The position numbers and the translations under genes were made by a program. The notes below the pieces were generated by a model. It ran no database searches and was not told where the DNA came from. It saw only the letters and a program-made list of their open reading frames with translations. Below, one piece after another: positions 16,710 to 25,151 of a stretch of 40,000 nt of DNA; within the stretch, counting starts at the first letter, position 1, and each line of letters opens with the position of its first letter. The DNA comes from Candidatus Krumholzibacteriia bacterium (GTDB lineage Bacteria; Krumholzibacteriota; Krumholzibacteriia; G020349025): the NCBI GenBank assembly GCA_035649275.1, contig DASRJW010000012.1, forward strand, positions 1-40,000, given 5' to 3'.

Positions 16710-17042
16710 TCAGCGGGCGGGATCGGGAGCGTCCCGCAGACGCAGCCGCTCCACCACCTCGCCGCGGAGCACGTGGCGTTCGAAGATCTCGTCCACGTCC
16801 GCCAGCGTCACCCCGCCATACCACACGCCCTCGGGGTAGACGACGATGGTGATGCCCCGTTCGCACTGGTCGAGACATCCAGCCTGGTTGGCGCGGACGC
16901 GCCCGGCGAGGCCGTGCTCGTGGATGAGGCGCTTCAAGCGGGCGCGCACCTCGCGGGAGCCTTTGGCCGAGCAGCAGCCGCGGGGATGACCCTCGGCGCG
17001 CTCGTTCTCGCAGACGAAGAGATGACGTTCGAACTGGGGCAA
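16710..17042 (-). CDS. Thioredoxin-like [2Fe-2S] ferredoxin
   Basis: Small electron carrier with a thioredoxin fold, 110 residues. The start is TTG at 17042, closely preceded by TTGGAGG, which gives the normal family N-terminus PQFERHLFVCEN. Cluster ligands are visible as Cys in FVCENER and in GCCSAKG, then the pair in AGCLDQCERG. The C-terminal YPEGVWYGGVTLADVDEI is also diagnostic. The physiological partner is not apparent. The HAD phosphatase follows directly. The longer open frame upstream of 17042 has no family similarity. Confidence 0.9.
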   Translation of the reverse strand: MPQFERHLFVCENERAEGHPRGCCSAKGSREVRARLKRLIHEHGLAGRVRANQAGCLDQCERGITIVVYPEGVWYGGVTLADVDEIFERHVLRGEVVERLRLRDAPDPAR

Positions 17043-17060
17043 GAGGCCTCCAAGTCCGTG

Positions 17061-17066
17061 AGCATA
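17061..17066 (-). promoter_or_regulatory. Extended -10 promoter element for the [2Fe-2S] ferredoxin gene
   Basis: The minus strand reads TGCTATGCT, an extended -10 element (TGN followed by TATGCT). No acceptable -35 box is seen. The transcript would start near 17054, about 12 bases before the TTG start. Confidence 0.42.
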
Positions 17067-17105
17067 GCAAACCGCGCCGCGCCCCCGCTGCCGTTCCCGC
17101 CCTCG

Positions 17106-17111
17106 TAGAAT
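17106..17111 (+). promoter_or_regulatory. -10 box placed for a leaderless Smr-protein transcript
   Basis: TAGAAT matches five of six -10 bases and ends 6 bases before the ATG at 17118, so transcription would start at or within a base of the initiation codon. No ribosome-binding sequence precedes this ATG, which agrees with leaderless initiation. A -35 box is not evident. Confidence 0.45.
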
Positions 17112-17117
17112 GGCTCC

Positions 17118-17525
17118 ATGCTCTGGCTCGTCGCCACCCTCCTCCTCGTGGCCGGCCTTGCCTGGCTCGGACGCCGCTTCCTCGGCGCGCCGCCGCCGCC
17201 GCCGCCGCCACCTCTCGAGTCGGTTCCCGACGACGTGCCTGCAGTCGTCACCGTCGAAGACAGCCTCGATCTGCACGGCGTCCCGCCCCGCGAGGTGGCC
17301 GAACTCGTCGATACCTTCCTCGACACCGCTTGCCTCCAAGGGCGGCGGCAAGTGCGCATCGTCCACGGCAAGGGGATCGGCGCCATGCGCCGCACGGTCC
17401 GTGCCCGACTGGCGCGACACCCTGGCGTTCTCGCCTTCGCCGACGCACCGCCGCCCAGCGGCTGGGGCGCCACGGTCGTGGAGCTCGGCCCTCCCGCTGT
17501 TGCGCCGCCCCAGGGTTCCGACTAG
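17118..17525 (+). CDS. Membrane-anchored Smr-domain protein
   Basis: The 135-residue protein has an N-terminal membrane helix at about 2-17 (LWLVATLLLVAGLAWL), an eight-proline linker at about 25-32, and an Smr domain from about 48. DLHG at the start of the domain and VHGKGIGAMR are the Smr signature; the C-terminal strand reads WGATVVEL. Smr domains are small nucleases or nucleic-acid-binding units found in MutS2 and in stand-alone proteins. A membrane-tethered single Smr domain is uncommon. The role here is unknown. It lies 71 bases before the flippase gene on the same strand. Confidence 0.82.
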   Translation: MLWLVATLLLVAGLAWLGRRFLGAPPPPPPPPLESVPDDVPAVVTVEDSLDLHGVPPREVAELVDTFLDTACLQGRRQVRIVHGKGIGAMRRTVRARLARHPGVLAFADAPPPSGWGATVVELGPPAVAPPQGSD

Positions 17526-17596
17526 GGTGGGCCGCGTTCGCCGGCGCGGCGCCCGTCGCGCCGCCGTCGCCTCGATGGGACTCGGTGGGGAGAGCC

Positions 17597-19078
17597 GTGA
17601 GCCTGGCACGCACCGTGGCGTGGAATTCGGGAGTGCAGGTGGGCGGTCGGCTCGTCGGCCTGCTGGCGTCCCTCTTCTTCAACGCTCTCCTCATCCGCCA
17701 CTTGGGGATCGCCACCTTCGGACAGTTCACCGCCGCCTCGGTGTACGTCGGCCTGTTCATGATCCTCGGCGAGTCCGGCCTCTACCTGGTGTCGGTGCGC
17801 CGCGCCATGCAGGAGCCGGAGTTGCGCGGCCGCATCCTCGGCACCGCTCTCGGCCTGCGACTGCTGTGGACCTGCATCCCCCTCGGTCTCGCCTTCGCCA
17901 TCGCCCAGTGCATCCCGGTGCAGCGCTTCCCCACCTATCAACCGGTGGTCAAGCTCGTCATCGGCATCGTGGCGTTGAACGAGTACATTCGCCTGCTGTC
18001 GCAGTTCCTCACCGCCGTCTTCCGCATGCACCTGCGCATGGATCTCGCCGTCATCGGCGAAGTGGGTTCGCGCCTGGTGGCTCTCGCCGGCATCCTCCTG
18101 GTGGTGCATGCCGGCGGCGGCCTGGTCTCGGTGGCGTTGGCCTTCCTCGCCGCCAACGCCGTCAACTTGGCCTACGCCTGGGTGATGGCACAGCGCCTCG
18201 AAGGCTTACGGCCGCAGCTGCACCGGCCCGTGGTCGGCGGCCTGCTGCGGGAATCCGTCGTCGTCGCCGGCGTCCTGGTGCTGAGCTTGCTGCGCTTGCA
18301 GGTCGGCACCTTCCTGCTCTCCCTGCTGCGCCCCGCGGAGGACGTCGGTGTCTACGGTGTGGCGATCAAGGTGCACGAGGTGTTGGTCACTTTCCCCGGG
18401 CTCTTCATCGCCCTCCTCTATCCCGTCTTGTCCCGCCTCGCCTCGGAGGACGCGGCCAAGTTGCGCCACACTTTCCAGCGCACCTTCGACGTCATGGTGC
18501 TGGCGGGAGTCGCGGTGGGGCTCGAGATCGTGGTGCTGGCGCCACACATCACCGCCGTCCTGGGCGAGACCCGGGCGACGCTGCCGTTACGAATCCTGGC
18601 ACTCTCCCTGCCCTCGGTCTTCGTCGGCATGAGCTTCTCGCACCTGTTGCTGGCCGAGGGCCGGCAGGCAATCATCCTGCGTCTCTACTCCTGTCTGGCA
18701 CTGGCGAGCCTCGCCGCCAACGCCCTCCTCATCCCGCATTACTCCTACGTCGCCGTGGCGACCACGAGCGCGGTGATGGAAACCCTCGTGCTCTTGTCGC
18801 TCTGCACCTATTGGTGGCGGCGGGGCATGCAGGTGCAGCTGCGCGTCCTCTGGGCCGTGCCCCTCGCCGCCGCGATCGGTTCGGGGCTGCTCCTCCTGGA
18901 GCGCTCCGTCCTTCCGAGTGAGGCGCTGACGCTTCCTGCCCGCGTCGCCGTGCTTCTCGTCGCCGGCACCCTGGCCTTCGCTCTCTTCCTCGGCGCTGCC
19001 TGGCGCTGCGGTCTGGTGCAAACCGCGCTGTGGCGCAGTCTGCTGCCGGGCTCGGCGCGGGGCGCGGCAGTACGTTGA
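17597..19078 (+). CDS. Wzx-like polysaccharide flippase
   Basis: Integral membrane protein of 493 residues with about 12-14 hydrophobic segments, including VGGRLVGLLASLFFNALLI, the MOP-superfamily pattern of polysaccharide biosynthesis proteins. It should move polyprenyl-linked oligosaccharide across the inner membrane. The first helix pair (FFNALLIRHLGIATFGQF) has the typical family form in which YG or FG follows the first helix. The start is GTG at 17597 after GGGGAGAG; an in-frame GTG 12 bases earlier is possible. Two genes downstream a second flippase-like domain occurs. Confidence 0.86.
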   Translation: MSLARTVAWNSGVQVGGRLVGLLASLFFNALLIRHLGIATFGQFTAASVYVGLFMILGESGLYLVSVRRAMQEPELRGRILGTALGLRLLWTCIPLGLAFAIAQCIPVQRFPTYQPVVKLVIGIVALNEYIRLLSQFLTAVFRMHLRMDLAVIGEVGSRLVALAGILLVVHAGGGLVSVALAFLAANAVNLAYAWVMAQRLEGLRPQLHRPVVGGLLRESVVVAGVLVLSLLRLQVGTFLLSLLRPAEDVGVYGVAIKVHEVLVTFPGLFIALLYPVLSRLASEDAAKLRHTFQRTFDVMVLAGVAVGLEIVVLAPHITAVLGETRATLPLRILALSLPSVFVGMSFSHLLLAEGRQAIILRLYSCLALASLAANALLIPHYSYVAVATTSAVMETLVLLSLCTYWWRRGMQVQLRVLWAVPLAAAIGSGLLLLERSVLPSEALTLPARVAVLLVAGTLAFALFLGAAWRCGLVQTALWRSLLPGSARGAAVR

Positions 19079-19103
19079 GCCGCTCCAGGGCATCTGCTAG
19101 CGT
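19075..19103 (+). promoter_or_regulatory. Promoter before the methyltransferase gene
   Basis: TTGAGC (19075-19080), a 17-base spacer, then TAGCGT (19098-19103) preceded by TGC. The -35 box overlaps the flippase stop codon. It would give a leader of about 43 bases to the ATG at 19153, making the methyltransferase-glycosyltransferase-fusion genes a separate or additional transcript. Confidence 0.42.
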
Positions 19104-19152
19104 CCCCCTGTCGCGCTCACGGTTCGCCCCGGCGTCGCGCGGAGGCCGAGCG

Positions 19153-19977
19153 ATGCAGAGCGAAGTCGCGTGCCCGGCTTGTACCGCCCCGTGGTCCGGT
19201 GAGCGTGCGCGCGTGGGTCCCGCCGAGGTCCTGGCCTGCGCCACCTGCGGCCTCTGGTTCTCCCCGGAAACCGACGTCGCCGCCGTCGATTACAGCGCCC
19301 TCTATGCTTCGCCGGAATATCGGGCCGCGCAAGTGGAGCCGCTGGCGCGCACGCGAGACTGGCGCACCTTCGCCCGCTACCCGACCTATCGGCCCTTCTT
19401 CGAGCAGGTGCAGCGACGCGCCGGGGAAAGCCTTCTCGATGTGGGGTGCGGCGTCGGCATCTTCTGTCGCGCCGCCCACGCGGCGGGCTGGAACGTGCGC
19501 GGGATCGATGTCGCCGCCGCCGCCGTCGAGCAAGGGCGTGGCAGCGCCCCCTTCCCTCTCGAGTGCGCCACCGCCGCGGCACTCGGCGAGCGCGGCGAGA
19601 GGTTCGACGTGGTCACTGCCTTCGAGGTTCTGGAGCACCAGGCGCATCCCGTCCCACTCGTGCAGGATCTCTTCGCTCTGCTCGCTCCGGGCGGTTCCTT
19701 GTTCTGCACCGTTCCCAACCGCGAGAGTCGCCTGGTGCAGAACGCCTCGCGCCCCGACTGGCTTCCTCCGGTGCATCTCCTCTTCTTCACCGCCACGGCG
19801 CTGCGACAGCTGCTGGAAAGGGTCGGCTTCACCGTGGTCGCCAGCGGTGTCATCGACCTCGAGGCTCCACCCTCCCTGCTGCGTCCGGGGCGTCTCAAGT
19901 ACGAACTCCGCCGCCTGCGGCAACGCCACCTCCGGCCCGACCCCGCTGGACTCTGGGCCCACGGACGGAGGCCGTGA
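19153..19977 (+). CDS. SAM-dependent methyltransferase with N-terminal zinc ribbon
   Basis: The 274-residue protein has two CxxC pairs at the N-terminus (CPAC and CATC), probably a zinc ribbon, then a class I methyltransferase domain of the Methyltransf_23 type. Motif I is LLDVGCGVGIF, with the acidic residue in RGIDVAA, motif II region FDVVTAFEVLEH, and APGGSLFCTVPN. Such proteins are common in O-antigen and exopolysaccharide clusters and may methylate a sugar, but the substrate cannot be given. It overlaps the next gene by 4 bases (GTGA). Confidence 0.85.
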   Translation: MQSEVACPACTAPWSGERARVGPAEVLACATCGLWFSPETDVAAVDYSALYASPEYRAAQVEPLARTRDWRTFARYPTYRPFFEQVQRRAGESLLDVGCGVGIFCRAAHAAGWNVRGIDVAAAAVEQGRGSAPFPLECATAAALGERGERFDVVTAFEVLEHQAHPVPLVQDLFALLAPGGSLFCTVPNRESRLVQNASRPDWLPPVHLLFFTATALRQLLERVGFTVVASGVIDLEAPPSLLRPGRLKYELRRLRQRHLRPDPAGLWAHGRRP

Positions 19978-21170
19978 GCACGACACCGGAACGGATCGCG
20001 ATGGTCGCACACGCCCTCGAAGTGGGCGGGATGGAATCGATGTTTTTCGGCCTCGCTCGCGGGCTCCGCGCCCTGGGAGCCGACGTCACCCTCGTCGTCA
20101 CCGAGAGGCGCGGGGCCTGGCACTCTCGACCACGACAAGAAGATTTCGCCCGCACCGACCTCGTGCCTCCACCCTGGTGGAGTCGTCGCCGCCACGCCCT
20201 CGAAGTGGCCCGCTGCCTGCGCCCTTACGACGCCGTCCTCCTGCACCACAGCCGCAGCGCCCAGAGCGGTCTCGGACTCTTGGGGGAGCGCAGTGTGGCG
20301 GTCTCGGTGTTGCACAACGACGACGAGGCGATCTTCCGCGTCGGCCTCGGCAACGCCGACAACCTGGACTGGGCGGTGGCGGTGAGTCCGGTGGTGCAAG
20401 AGAGAGCCCTCGAGCAGGGGGCAGAGGCCGAAAGACTGCTCTGCATCGCCAACGGCGTCGAGGTCCCTGCCTCCTACCCGAAGGCGGCAGCCCGGCGCGG
20501 CACCGCGCCGCTTCGTCTCGTTTTCCTCGGCCGCCTGGAGCAGCGGCAGAAAGGCATCCTCGATCTGCCCGACATCCTCGCCCGCGTGCTCGCCGCCGGC
20601 TTGGAGGTACGGTTCGACGTCATCGGTGCCGGTGGAGCCGACGCCGCCCTGCTCCGCCAGCGCCTCGCGGCGCTCCTGCCGCCGGAGCGCCTCTGTTTTC
20701 ACGGCAACGTTCCGCATCCAGCCGCCATGGAACTCTTGCAGCAGGCGGACCTCTGTCTGCTGCCGTCGCGCTTCGAAGGCGCGCCGATGGTGGTGCTGGA
20801 AGCTATGGCGCGCGGTGTCGTCCCGGTGGCGTCGCGGCTTCCGGGCAGCACCGAGTCGCTTTGCCGTGACGGCGAGGAGGGCTTCCTTCCCGCCGCCGGC
20901 GACACCGAGGCCTTCGCCGCCGCCATCCTCCGCCTCGGGCGCGACCCCGCCTTGTGGGCCCGCCTCTCCCATGCCGCCTGGGAACGGACGCGGCGTGACT
21001 TCGGCAGCGAGCGCATGGCGCGGCGCTACCTGGATCTCGTCCAGGGCGGGCGCGGCACGGCGAGAGCACGCTCCGGAAAGCTCTACCTGCCTCTGCTCGG
21101 TCCGGCGAGTTTCGTCCCCGAGGGATTGCGGCGCGGTCTCGTGGCTCTCGCCGACCGGAGACGGGGATGA
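19974..21170 (+). CDS. GT4-family glycosyltransferase
   Basis: The 398-residue GT-B fold enzyme starts with GTG in a GTGA overlap with the methyltransferase gene, after GGAGG. Features include the early glycine-rich ALEVGGMES segment, IANGVEV in the linker, RLVFLGRLEQRQKG at the start of the donor domain, and the nucleotide-sugar site SRFEGAPMVVLEAMARGVVPVAS with the E-x7-E pair. It should add a sugar to a lipid-linked glycan on the cytoplasmic face. It overlaps the following fusion gene by ATGA, so expression is coupled. Confidence 0.87.
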   Translation: MSTTPERIAMVAHALEVGGMESMFFGLARGLRALGADVTLVVTERRGAWHSRPRQEDFARTDLVPPPWWSRRRHALEVARCLRPYDAVLLHHSRSAQSGLGLLGERSVAVSVLHNDDEAIFRVGLGNADNLDWAVAVSPVVQERALEQGAEAERLLCIANGVEVPASYPKAAARRGTAPLRLVFLGRLEQRQKGILDLPDILARVLAAGLEVRFDVIGAGGADAALLRQRLAALLPPERLCFHGNVPHPAAMELLQQADLCLLPSRFEGAPMVVLEAMARGVVPVASRLPGSTESLCRDGEEGFLPAAGDTEAFAAAILRLGRDPALWARLSHAAWERTRRDFGSERMARRYLDLVQGGRGTARARSGKLYLPLLGPASFVPEGLRRGLVALADRRRG

Positions 21171-23623
21171 AAGCGTTCCCGGAGAGTCTCCTCGGCCTCG
21201 GCCTCAGCCGTGCGATCGTTTACGGACTCGTGGCGCGTCTCTGGGGACTGCTGGCGGCACCGCTCACCATGCTCTTCGTCGCCAGCCGCTTCAGCGCCGC
21301 CGAGCAAGGCTTCTTCTATACGTTCGCGAGCTTGCTCGGCTTGCAAATTTTCTTCGAGCTCGGGCTGCCCACCGTGGTCGCCCAGTACGCCAGTCACGAG
21401 TTCGCCGCGCTTGCCTGGGCGCCAGGCGGCCAGGTGACGGGGGATGCCCGGGCACGCGCGCGCCTCGGCACCCTGCTCCGCCGTGCCTCGCAGTGGTTCG
21501 CTGCCGCTGCGGGCGGCCTGGTCTTTCTCGTCGTTCCCATCGGACTCTGGTTTTTCTCCCGGCAAGGTGAGGCTGCCGGCGTCGCCTGGCGCGCACCCTG
21601 GGTCCTGGCGTGCTGCGGCAGCGCCTGCAATCTCGCTCTCGCCCCCTGCATCGCCGTCGTCCTCGGCAGCGGTGAGGTGACCGCGGTGAATCGGCGGGAG
21701 ATGGCGGCGGCGATCCTCGCCGCTGCCGGCACCTGGGTCCTGATCTTCTCAGGGTTAGGCCTCTACGCCGCCTGCGCGCCGGCGTGGTGCCGCTGCTTCG
21801 TCTTTGCCCACTACCTGGGCCGCGAAAAACCGGCGCTGCTCCGCCTGGCCTACGGGCGCGGTGCGCTCGGCTCGGATCTCTCTTGGCGGCGCGAGATCTG
21901 GCCGCTGCAGTGGCGCATCGCTCTCTCCTGGGCCTCGGGCTATTTCGTCTTCCAACTTTTCAACCCAGTGCTCTTCTACTACCACGGCCCCGAGGTGGCC
22001 GGGCGCATGGGGATCACGCTCAGCGCCGCCAACGCGCTCCTCGCCCTCGCCCTCACCTGGACCGCGGCGCACGCGCCGGAAATGGGGAAGCTGGTGGCCC
22101 GGGGCGAGCGCGCCGCGCTGGACCGCCTCTTCCAGCAGCTGCTGCGACAGACTCTGGTGGTGGCCGCATCCGGGGCGCTCGCCGGCACCGCGGTGCTTGC
22201 CTTCGTGCAGTCGCGCTGGGCCATCGGAGCGCGCTTCCTGCCGGCGACGCAGGCAGCGCTTCTCTTCGCCGCCATCTGCGGTCACGTCACCCTCGGAGCT
22301 CTGGCAACGTACGGGCGCGCCCACAAGCGCGAGCCCTTCGCCGCCCTGTCGGTAGCGCTGGCGGTGCTGCAAGGTGCCGTCACCTGGCTCCTCGGCCGCG
22401 CCCAAGGTGCCGCCGGTGTGGTGAGCGGTTGCGCCCTCGTCAGCTTCCTCGTCGCCGTTCCCTTCGGCGTCATCCTGTGGCAGCGCTTCCGCCGCGATTG
22501 GGAGAAGGCCACAGTCGGTCCGCGCCCGCAAGCCTGGTGGCGATCTCCTGCCCTCGTCGTCATCGCCAATTTCCCGGATCCGGGCGCAGAGCGCGACGGC
22601 GCCATGCAGCGAGTCGCAGCGCTGGACGCCCGCTTCGACGCACTCGAGCGGGTGTATCTGGATCTCAGCTTCCGCCGCCATTTCCGCCCGCGCCGCGAGT
22701 CGCGGGGCCCACGGCTCACGGTGCTCCGCGCCCACGCTTTCTTTTCCCCGCTCCTCGTCGCCCTCCTGGCCCGACGCGCACGCCTCTTCTACGTGCATTC
22801 GGTGTACAACGGCCTGCGCGCGCTCTCGGTGTATCGGCAGCGGTGCGTGGTCACCGACATGCACGGTCTCGTGCCGGAGGAGCTACGACTCGACGGGGCG
22901 CGCTGGCGCGCCCTCCTCTTCCGCTGGGTCGAGACTCTGGCGCTGCAGCGCAGCGCCCTCGTCATCACCGTCTCCGACGCCATGGCGCGACACTTCGCCG
23001 CGCGCCCGCGTCGTCACCCCGTGGCGACGCTGCTCACCCTCCCGCTCGTCGAAGCCCTCGCGCCAGCCATCGGGGGCAAGTTCCGCAGCGCCGCCGCGGC
23101 AGGAATGGACGTCCTCTACGTGGGCGGGGTGCAGCCCTGGCAGAACCTGGAGCTCATGCTGGATGCCGTGGCCCGCGCCGGCGAGCAGCACCGCTACACT
23201 TTCTTGAGCGGCCAACCCGAGGCATGGGCCAGGCAGCTCGCGGCGCGGCATCTGCTGCAGCGGGTGCGCTTGGACTCCGTAGCCAAGGCGGACCTCGGGG
23301 ACTACTACCGCAAGGCGCAGCTCGGATTCGTGCTCCGGGACGACGATCCGATCAATCGCGTCGCCTGCCCGACGAAGCTGGTCGAGTACCTCGCCCACGG
23401 CGTCGTTCCCGTGGTGCTGCAGCCGCGCATCGGCGACTTCGAAACGCTGGGTTATGCCTACGTGCTCCTCGCCGATTTCATCGCCCGCCGCCTTCCCGAG
23501 CTGGCGGCGCTGGAGCGCATGGCGCAGCACAATCAGCGTGTCGTCGCCGGCTTGGCGCAGCAGGCCGAGCGCGGCTTCGACCGTTTGTGGGCGCTGGCGA
23601 GCGGTGCTACCGTTCAGGCGTGA
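21167..23623 (+). CDS. Fusion protein: Wzx-like flippase plus GT4-like glycosyltransferase
   Basis: A single uninterrupted frame of 818 codons. Residues about 1-440 are a polytopic membrane domain of the polysaccharide flippase type, with helices such as LTMLFVASRFSAAEQGFF and a final helix SFLVAVPFGVILW. Residues about 460-815 are a soluble GT-B glycosyltransferase: LVVIANFPDPGAERDG, VTDMHGLVPEEL, LVITVSDAMARHF, MDVLYVGGVQPWQN, and the donor-site region PTKLVEYLAHGVVPVV. The junction is near base 22520. It starts in an ATGA overlap with the previous gene and its end overlaps the convergent kinase gene by 10 bases. A joined flippase and transferase could hand a finished lipid-linked sugar to export; that is inference. 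Base composition and coding pattern are continuous over the junction. Confidence 0.8.
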   Translation: MKAFPESLLGLGLSRAIVYGLVARLWGLLAAPLTMLFVASRFSAAEQGFFYTFASLLGLQIFFELGLPTVVAQYASHEFAALAWAPGGQVTGDARARARLGTLLRRASQWFAAAAGGLVFLVVPIGLWFFSRQGEAAGVAWRAPWVLACCGSACNLALAPCIAVVLGSGEVTAVNRREMAAAILAAAGTWVLIFSGLGLYAACAPAWCRCFVFAHYLGREKPALLRLAYGRGALGSDLSWRREIWPLQWRIALSWASGYFVFQLFNPVLFYYHGPEVAGRMGITLSAANALLALALTWTAAHAPEMGKLVARGERAALDRLFQQLLRQTLVVAASGALAGTAVLAFVQSRWAIGARFLPATQAALLFAAICGHVTLGALATYGRAHKREPFAALSVALAVLQGAVTWLLGRAQGAAGVVSGCALVSFLVAVPFGVILWQRFRRDWEKATVGPRPQAWWRSPALVVIANFPDPGAERDGAMQRVAALDARFDALERVYLDLSFRRHFRPRRESRGPRLTVLRAHAFFSPLLVALLARRARLFYVHSVYNGLRALSVYRQRCVVTDMHGLVPEELRLDGARWRALLFRWVETLALQRSALVITVSDAMARHFAARPRRHPVATLLTLPLVEALAPAIGGKFRSAAAAGMDVLYVGGVQPWQNLELMLDAVARAGEQHRYTFLSGQPEAWARQLAARHLLQRVRLDSVAKADLGDYYRKAQLGFVLRDDDPINRVACPTKLVEYLAHGVVPVVLQPRIGDFETLGYAYVLLADFIARRLPELAALERMAQHNQRVVAGLAQQAERGFDRLWALASGATVQA

Positions 23624-24558
23624 GGCTCGGGCAGCAAGGTTTCGAGCTCGCGAGCGAGAGCGCGTCGCAGGTCGCGGAGCGCACCGAAGGGCTCCCAGCC
23701 CGCCTTGGTGCCAGCCGTGGCATTGGCGAAGCGCAAGGCCGCGTCCACAGGGGCCCCTTGGAGCAGGGCGAAAGCGAGGCCGGCGCCGAAGACGTCGCCG
23801 CAGCCGGTGGGAAACGCCGGCTCTGGCTGGCGCGCCGCCGGCAGGCGCAGGCTCCGCCGTTCTCCCCCTTGGTGCCAGAAGCCGTGACAGCCGGCGTCCC
23901 CGAGGGTGACGAAGACACCCTGCGGTCCGAGGGCGAGGACACGAGCGGCGAACTCCTGTAGCGGCAGACCTTCGCCGAGGAGCTTGGCCTCGGTCTCGTT
24001 CATCTGCACCCAATCGGCGCATGCCACCCAGCGCTCCCAGCCCTCGGGCTTGGAGAGGAAGCGCTTGCCGTTCGGGGCGAAGTCCAGGGTCAAGCTGTGC
24101 ACATCCAGCTGCACCGTGCCGCCCGTCGCCCCGCGCAGCGCCTGCATGCCTTCCAAGGTCACGTCGCGTCCCGAAGTCAGGTTCACCAGCACCCAGTCCA
24201 GAGATCCGAAGCCGCTGCACTCCGCTGCCGAGAGGGGCGGCACCAGACCGACCAAGATCTCCTCGCGTTCGGTGGCGCTCGTGTAGGTGAGATAGACGTG
24301 GTTGTTGCTCTGCGGCACTTGCATCAGGCCGGAGCGGTCGACTCCGGGCAAGTTGAGCGCCGCCTCGATGGCGGTGAAGGCGTCGGCACCCACATGCGCC
24401 ACCGGGAGGATGCGCGCTTTGCCTTGGAAGAGGTGTGCCAGGGTCAACACACTGTAGTGCGTGCCGCCGAGGTTCTCGCTCCGCGAGCCGTCGGCATACA
24501 CCGTGGTATCCCGCGTCAACGTGCCGAGGACGGCGATGGCTGGGGAAGTGGCGCGCAT
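23614..24558 (-). CDS. PfkB-family carbohydrate kinase
   Basis: Ribokinase-fold sugar or nucleoside kinase of 314 residues. The N-terminal GG signature is SENLGGTHYSV, and the C-terminal ATP/catalytic motif is FPTGCGDVFGAG with the catalytic Asp255. Most family members read TGAGD, so Cys253 replaces Ala; this variant is occasionally seen. Substrate-contact segments do not allow a specific sugar to be named. The ATG at 24558 has no ribosome-binding sequence, and a -10 box TAGACT lies 8 bases before it, suggesting a nearly leaderless mRNA. Its end overlaps the convergent fusion gene by 10 bases. Confidence 0.86.
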   Translation of the reverse strand: MRATSPAIAVLGTLTRDTTVYADGSRSENLGGTHYSVLTLAHLFQGKARILPVAHVGADAFTAIEAALNLPGVDRSGLMQVPQSNNHVYLTYTSATEREEILVGLVPPLSAAECSGFGSLDWVLVNLTSGRDVTLEGMQALRGATGGTVQLDVHSLTLDFAPNGKRFLSKPEGWERWVACADWVQMNETEAKLLGEGLPLQEFAARVLALGPQGVFVTLGDAGCHGFWHQGGERRSLRLPAARQPEPAFPTGCGDVFGAGLAFALLQGAPVDAALRFANATAGTKAGWEPFGALRDLRRALARELETLLPEPHA

Positions 24559-24566
24559 GGCGGTGC

Positions 24567-24572
24567 AGTCTA
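24567..24572 (-). promoter_or_regulatory. -10 box for near-leaderless kinase transcript
   Basis: The minus strand reads TAGACT, identical to the -10 of the EF-G-like operon, ending 8 bases before the ATG at 24558. A TTGAGC sequence upstream is only 15 bases away, too close to be a good -35 box. There is no ribosome-binding sequence. Confidence 0.42.
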
Positions 24573-24599
24573 CCAGCGCCGGCTCGGGCTCAAGCGGGC

Positions 24600-25031
24600 T
24601 TAAGGGAGCCGGGCGACGAATTCGGTCACCAGACCCTGGAGGACGGTGAAGGCGGCGCGGTACTCCTCTTCTGGGCCGCCGTAGGGATCGTCCACGTGCC
24701 AACCCAGGACGGCGATGTCACCGGCGATGCGCAGGATCAGATCCTCCACCACCTCGTCGCTGGCGATGAGGAAGTCGGCGCCTTGGGCCATGGCCGCGTC
24801 CAAGCGGCGGGCCCGATGGCTGGACAGATCGAGGCCGTGGGCGGCGGCCACCGCAGCCGCGAGTGGTGCGGCCGGTTGGCCCTCGATGGCGCCGACACCG
24901 GCGGAGGTGACCTCGTAGTGCGCGCCGAGGCCACGGCTCGCGAGGGCGCGGATCAGGAGTGCCGCCGCCGTCGGGCTGCGACAGATGTTGCCGAAGCACA
25001 CCACCAGGATCTTACGCTGCCCCTGTGCCAT
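24600..25031 (-). CDS. Low-molecular-weight protein-tyrosine phosphatase family protein
   Basis: The 143-residue protein has the P-loop CFGNICRS at residues 12-19, the C-x5-R signature with nucleophile Cys12 and Arg18, followed by SPTAAAL. The general-acid region near the C-terminus is DDPYGGPEEEY. Proteins of this family act as tyrosine phosphatases of exopolysaccharide kinases (Wzb-like) or in arsenate reduction. With polysaccharide genes nearby the first role is attractive, but no matching tyrosine kinase is in the window. The kinase gene follows at 41 bases on the same strand. Confidence 0.9.
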   Translation of the reverse strand: MAQGQRKILVVCFGNICRSPTAAALLIRALASRGLGAHYEVTSAGVGAIEGQPAAPLAAAVAAAHGLDLSSHRARRLDAAMAQGADFLIASDEVVEDLILRIAGDIAVLGWHVDDPYGGPEEEYRAAFTVLQGLVTEFVARLP

Positions 25032-25116
25032 GGACCGCGCCTCCGCAGGCAGTTCCGGACGAAGCGCCAGGATGCCACAGAGCGAGGAGGCGCGTCGACC
25101 ATCGCTCGCCTCGTGT

Positions 25117-25145
25117 TTGGAAGCCCGCTTTGGCTCTGCTAGAGT
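25117..25145 (+). promoter_or_regulatory. Promoter giving a leaderless transcript for the reductase-M1 peptidase operon
   Basis: TTGGAA (25117-25122), a 17-base spacer, then TAGAGT (25140-25145) preceded by TGC. Each box matches four of six consensus bases. The normal distance from -10 to transcription start puts the first base at about 25152, which is the A of the ATG of the downstream gene. No useful ribosome-binding sequence precedes that ATG. Confidence 0.6.
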
Positions 25146-25151
25146 GCAGGC

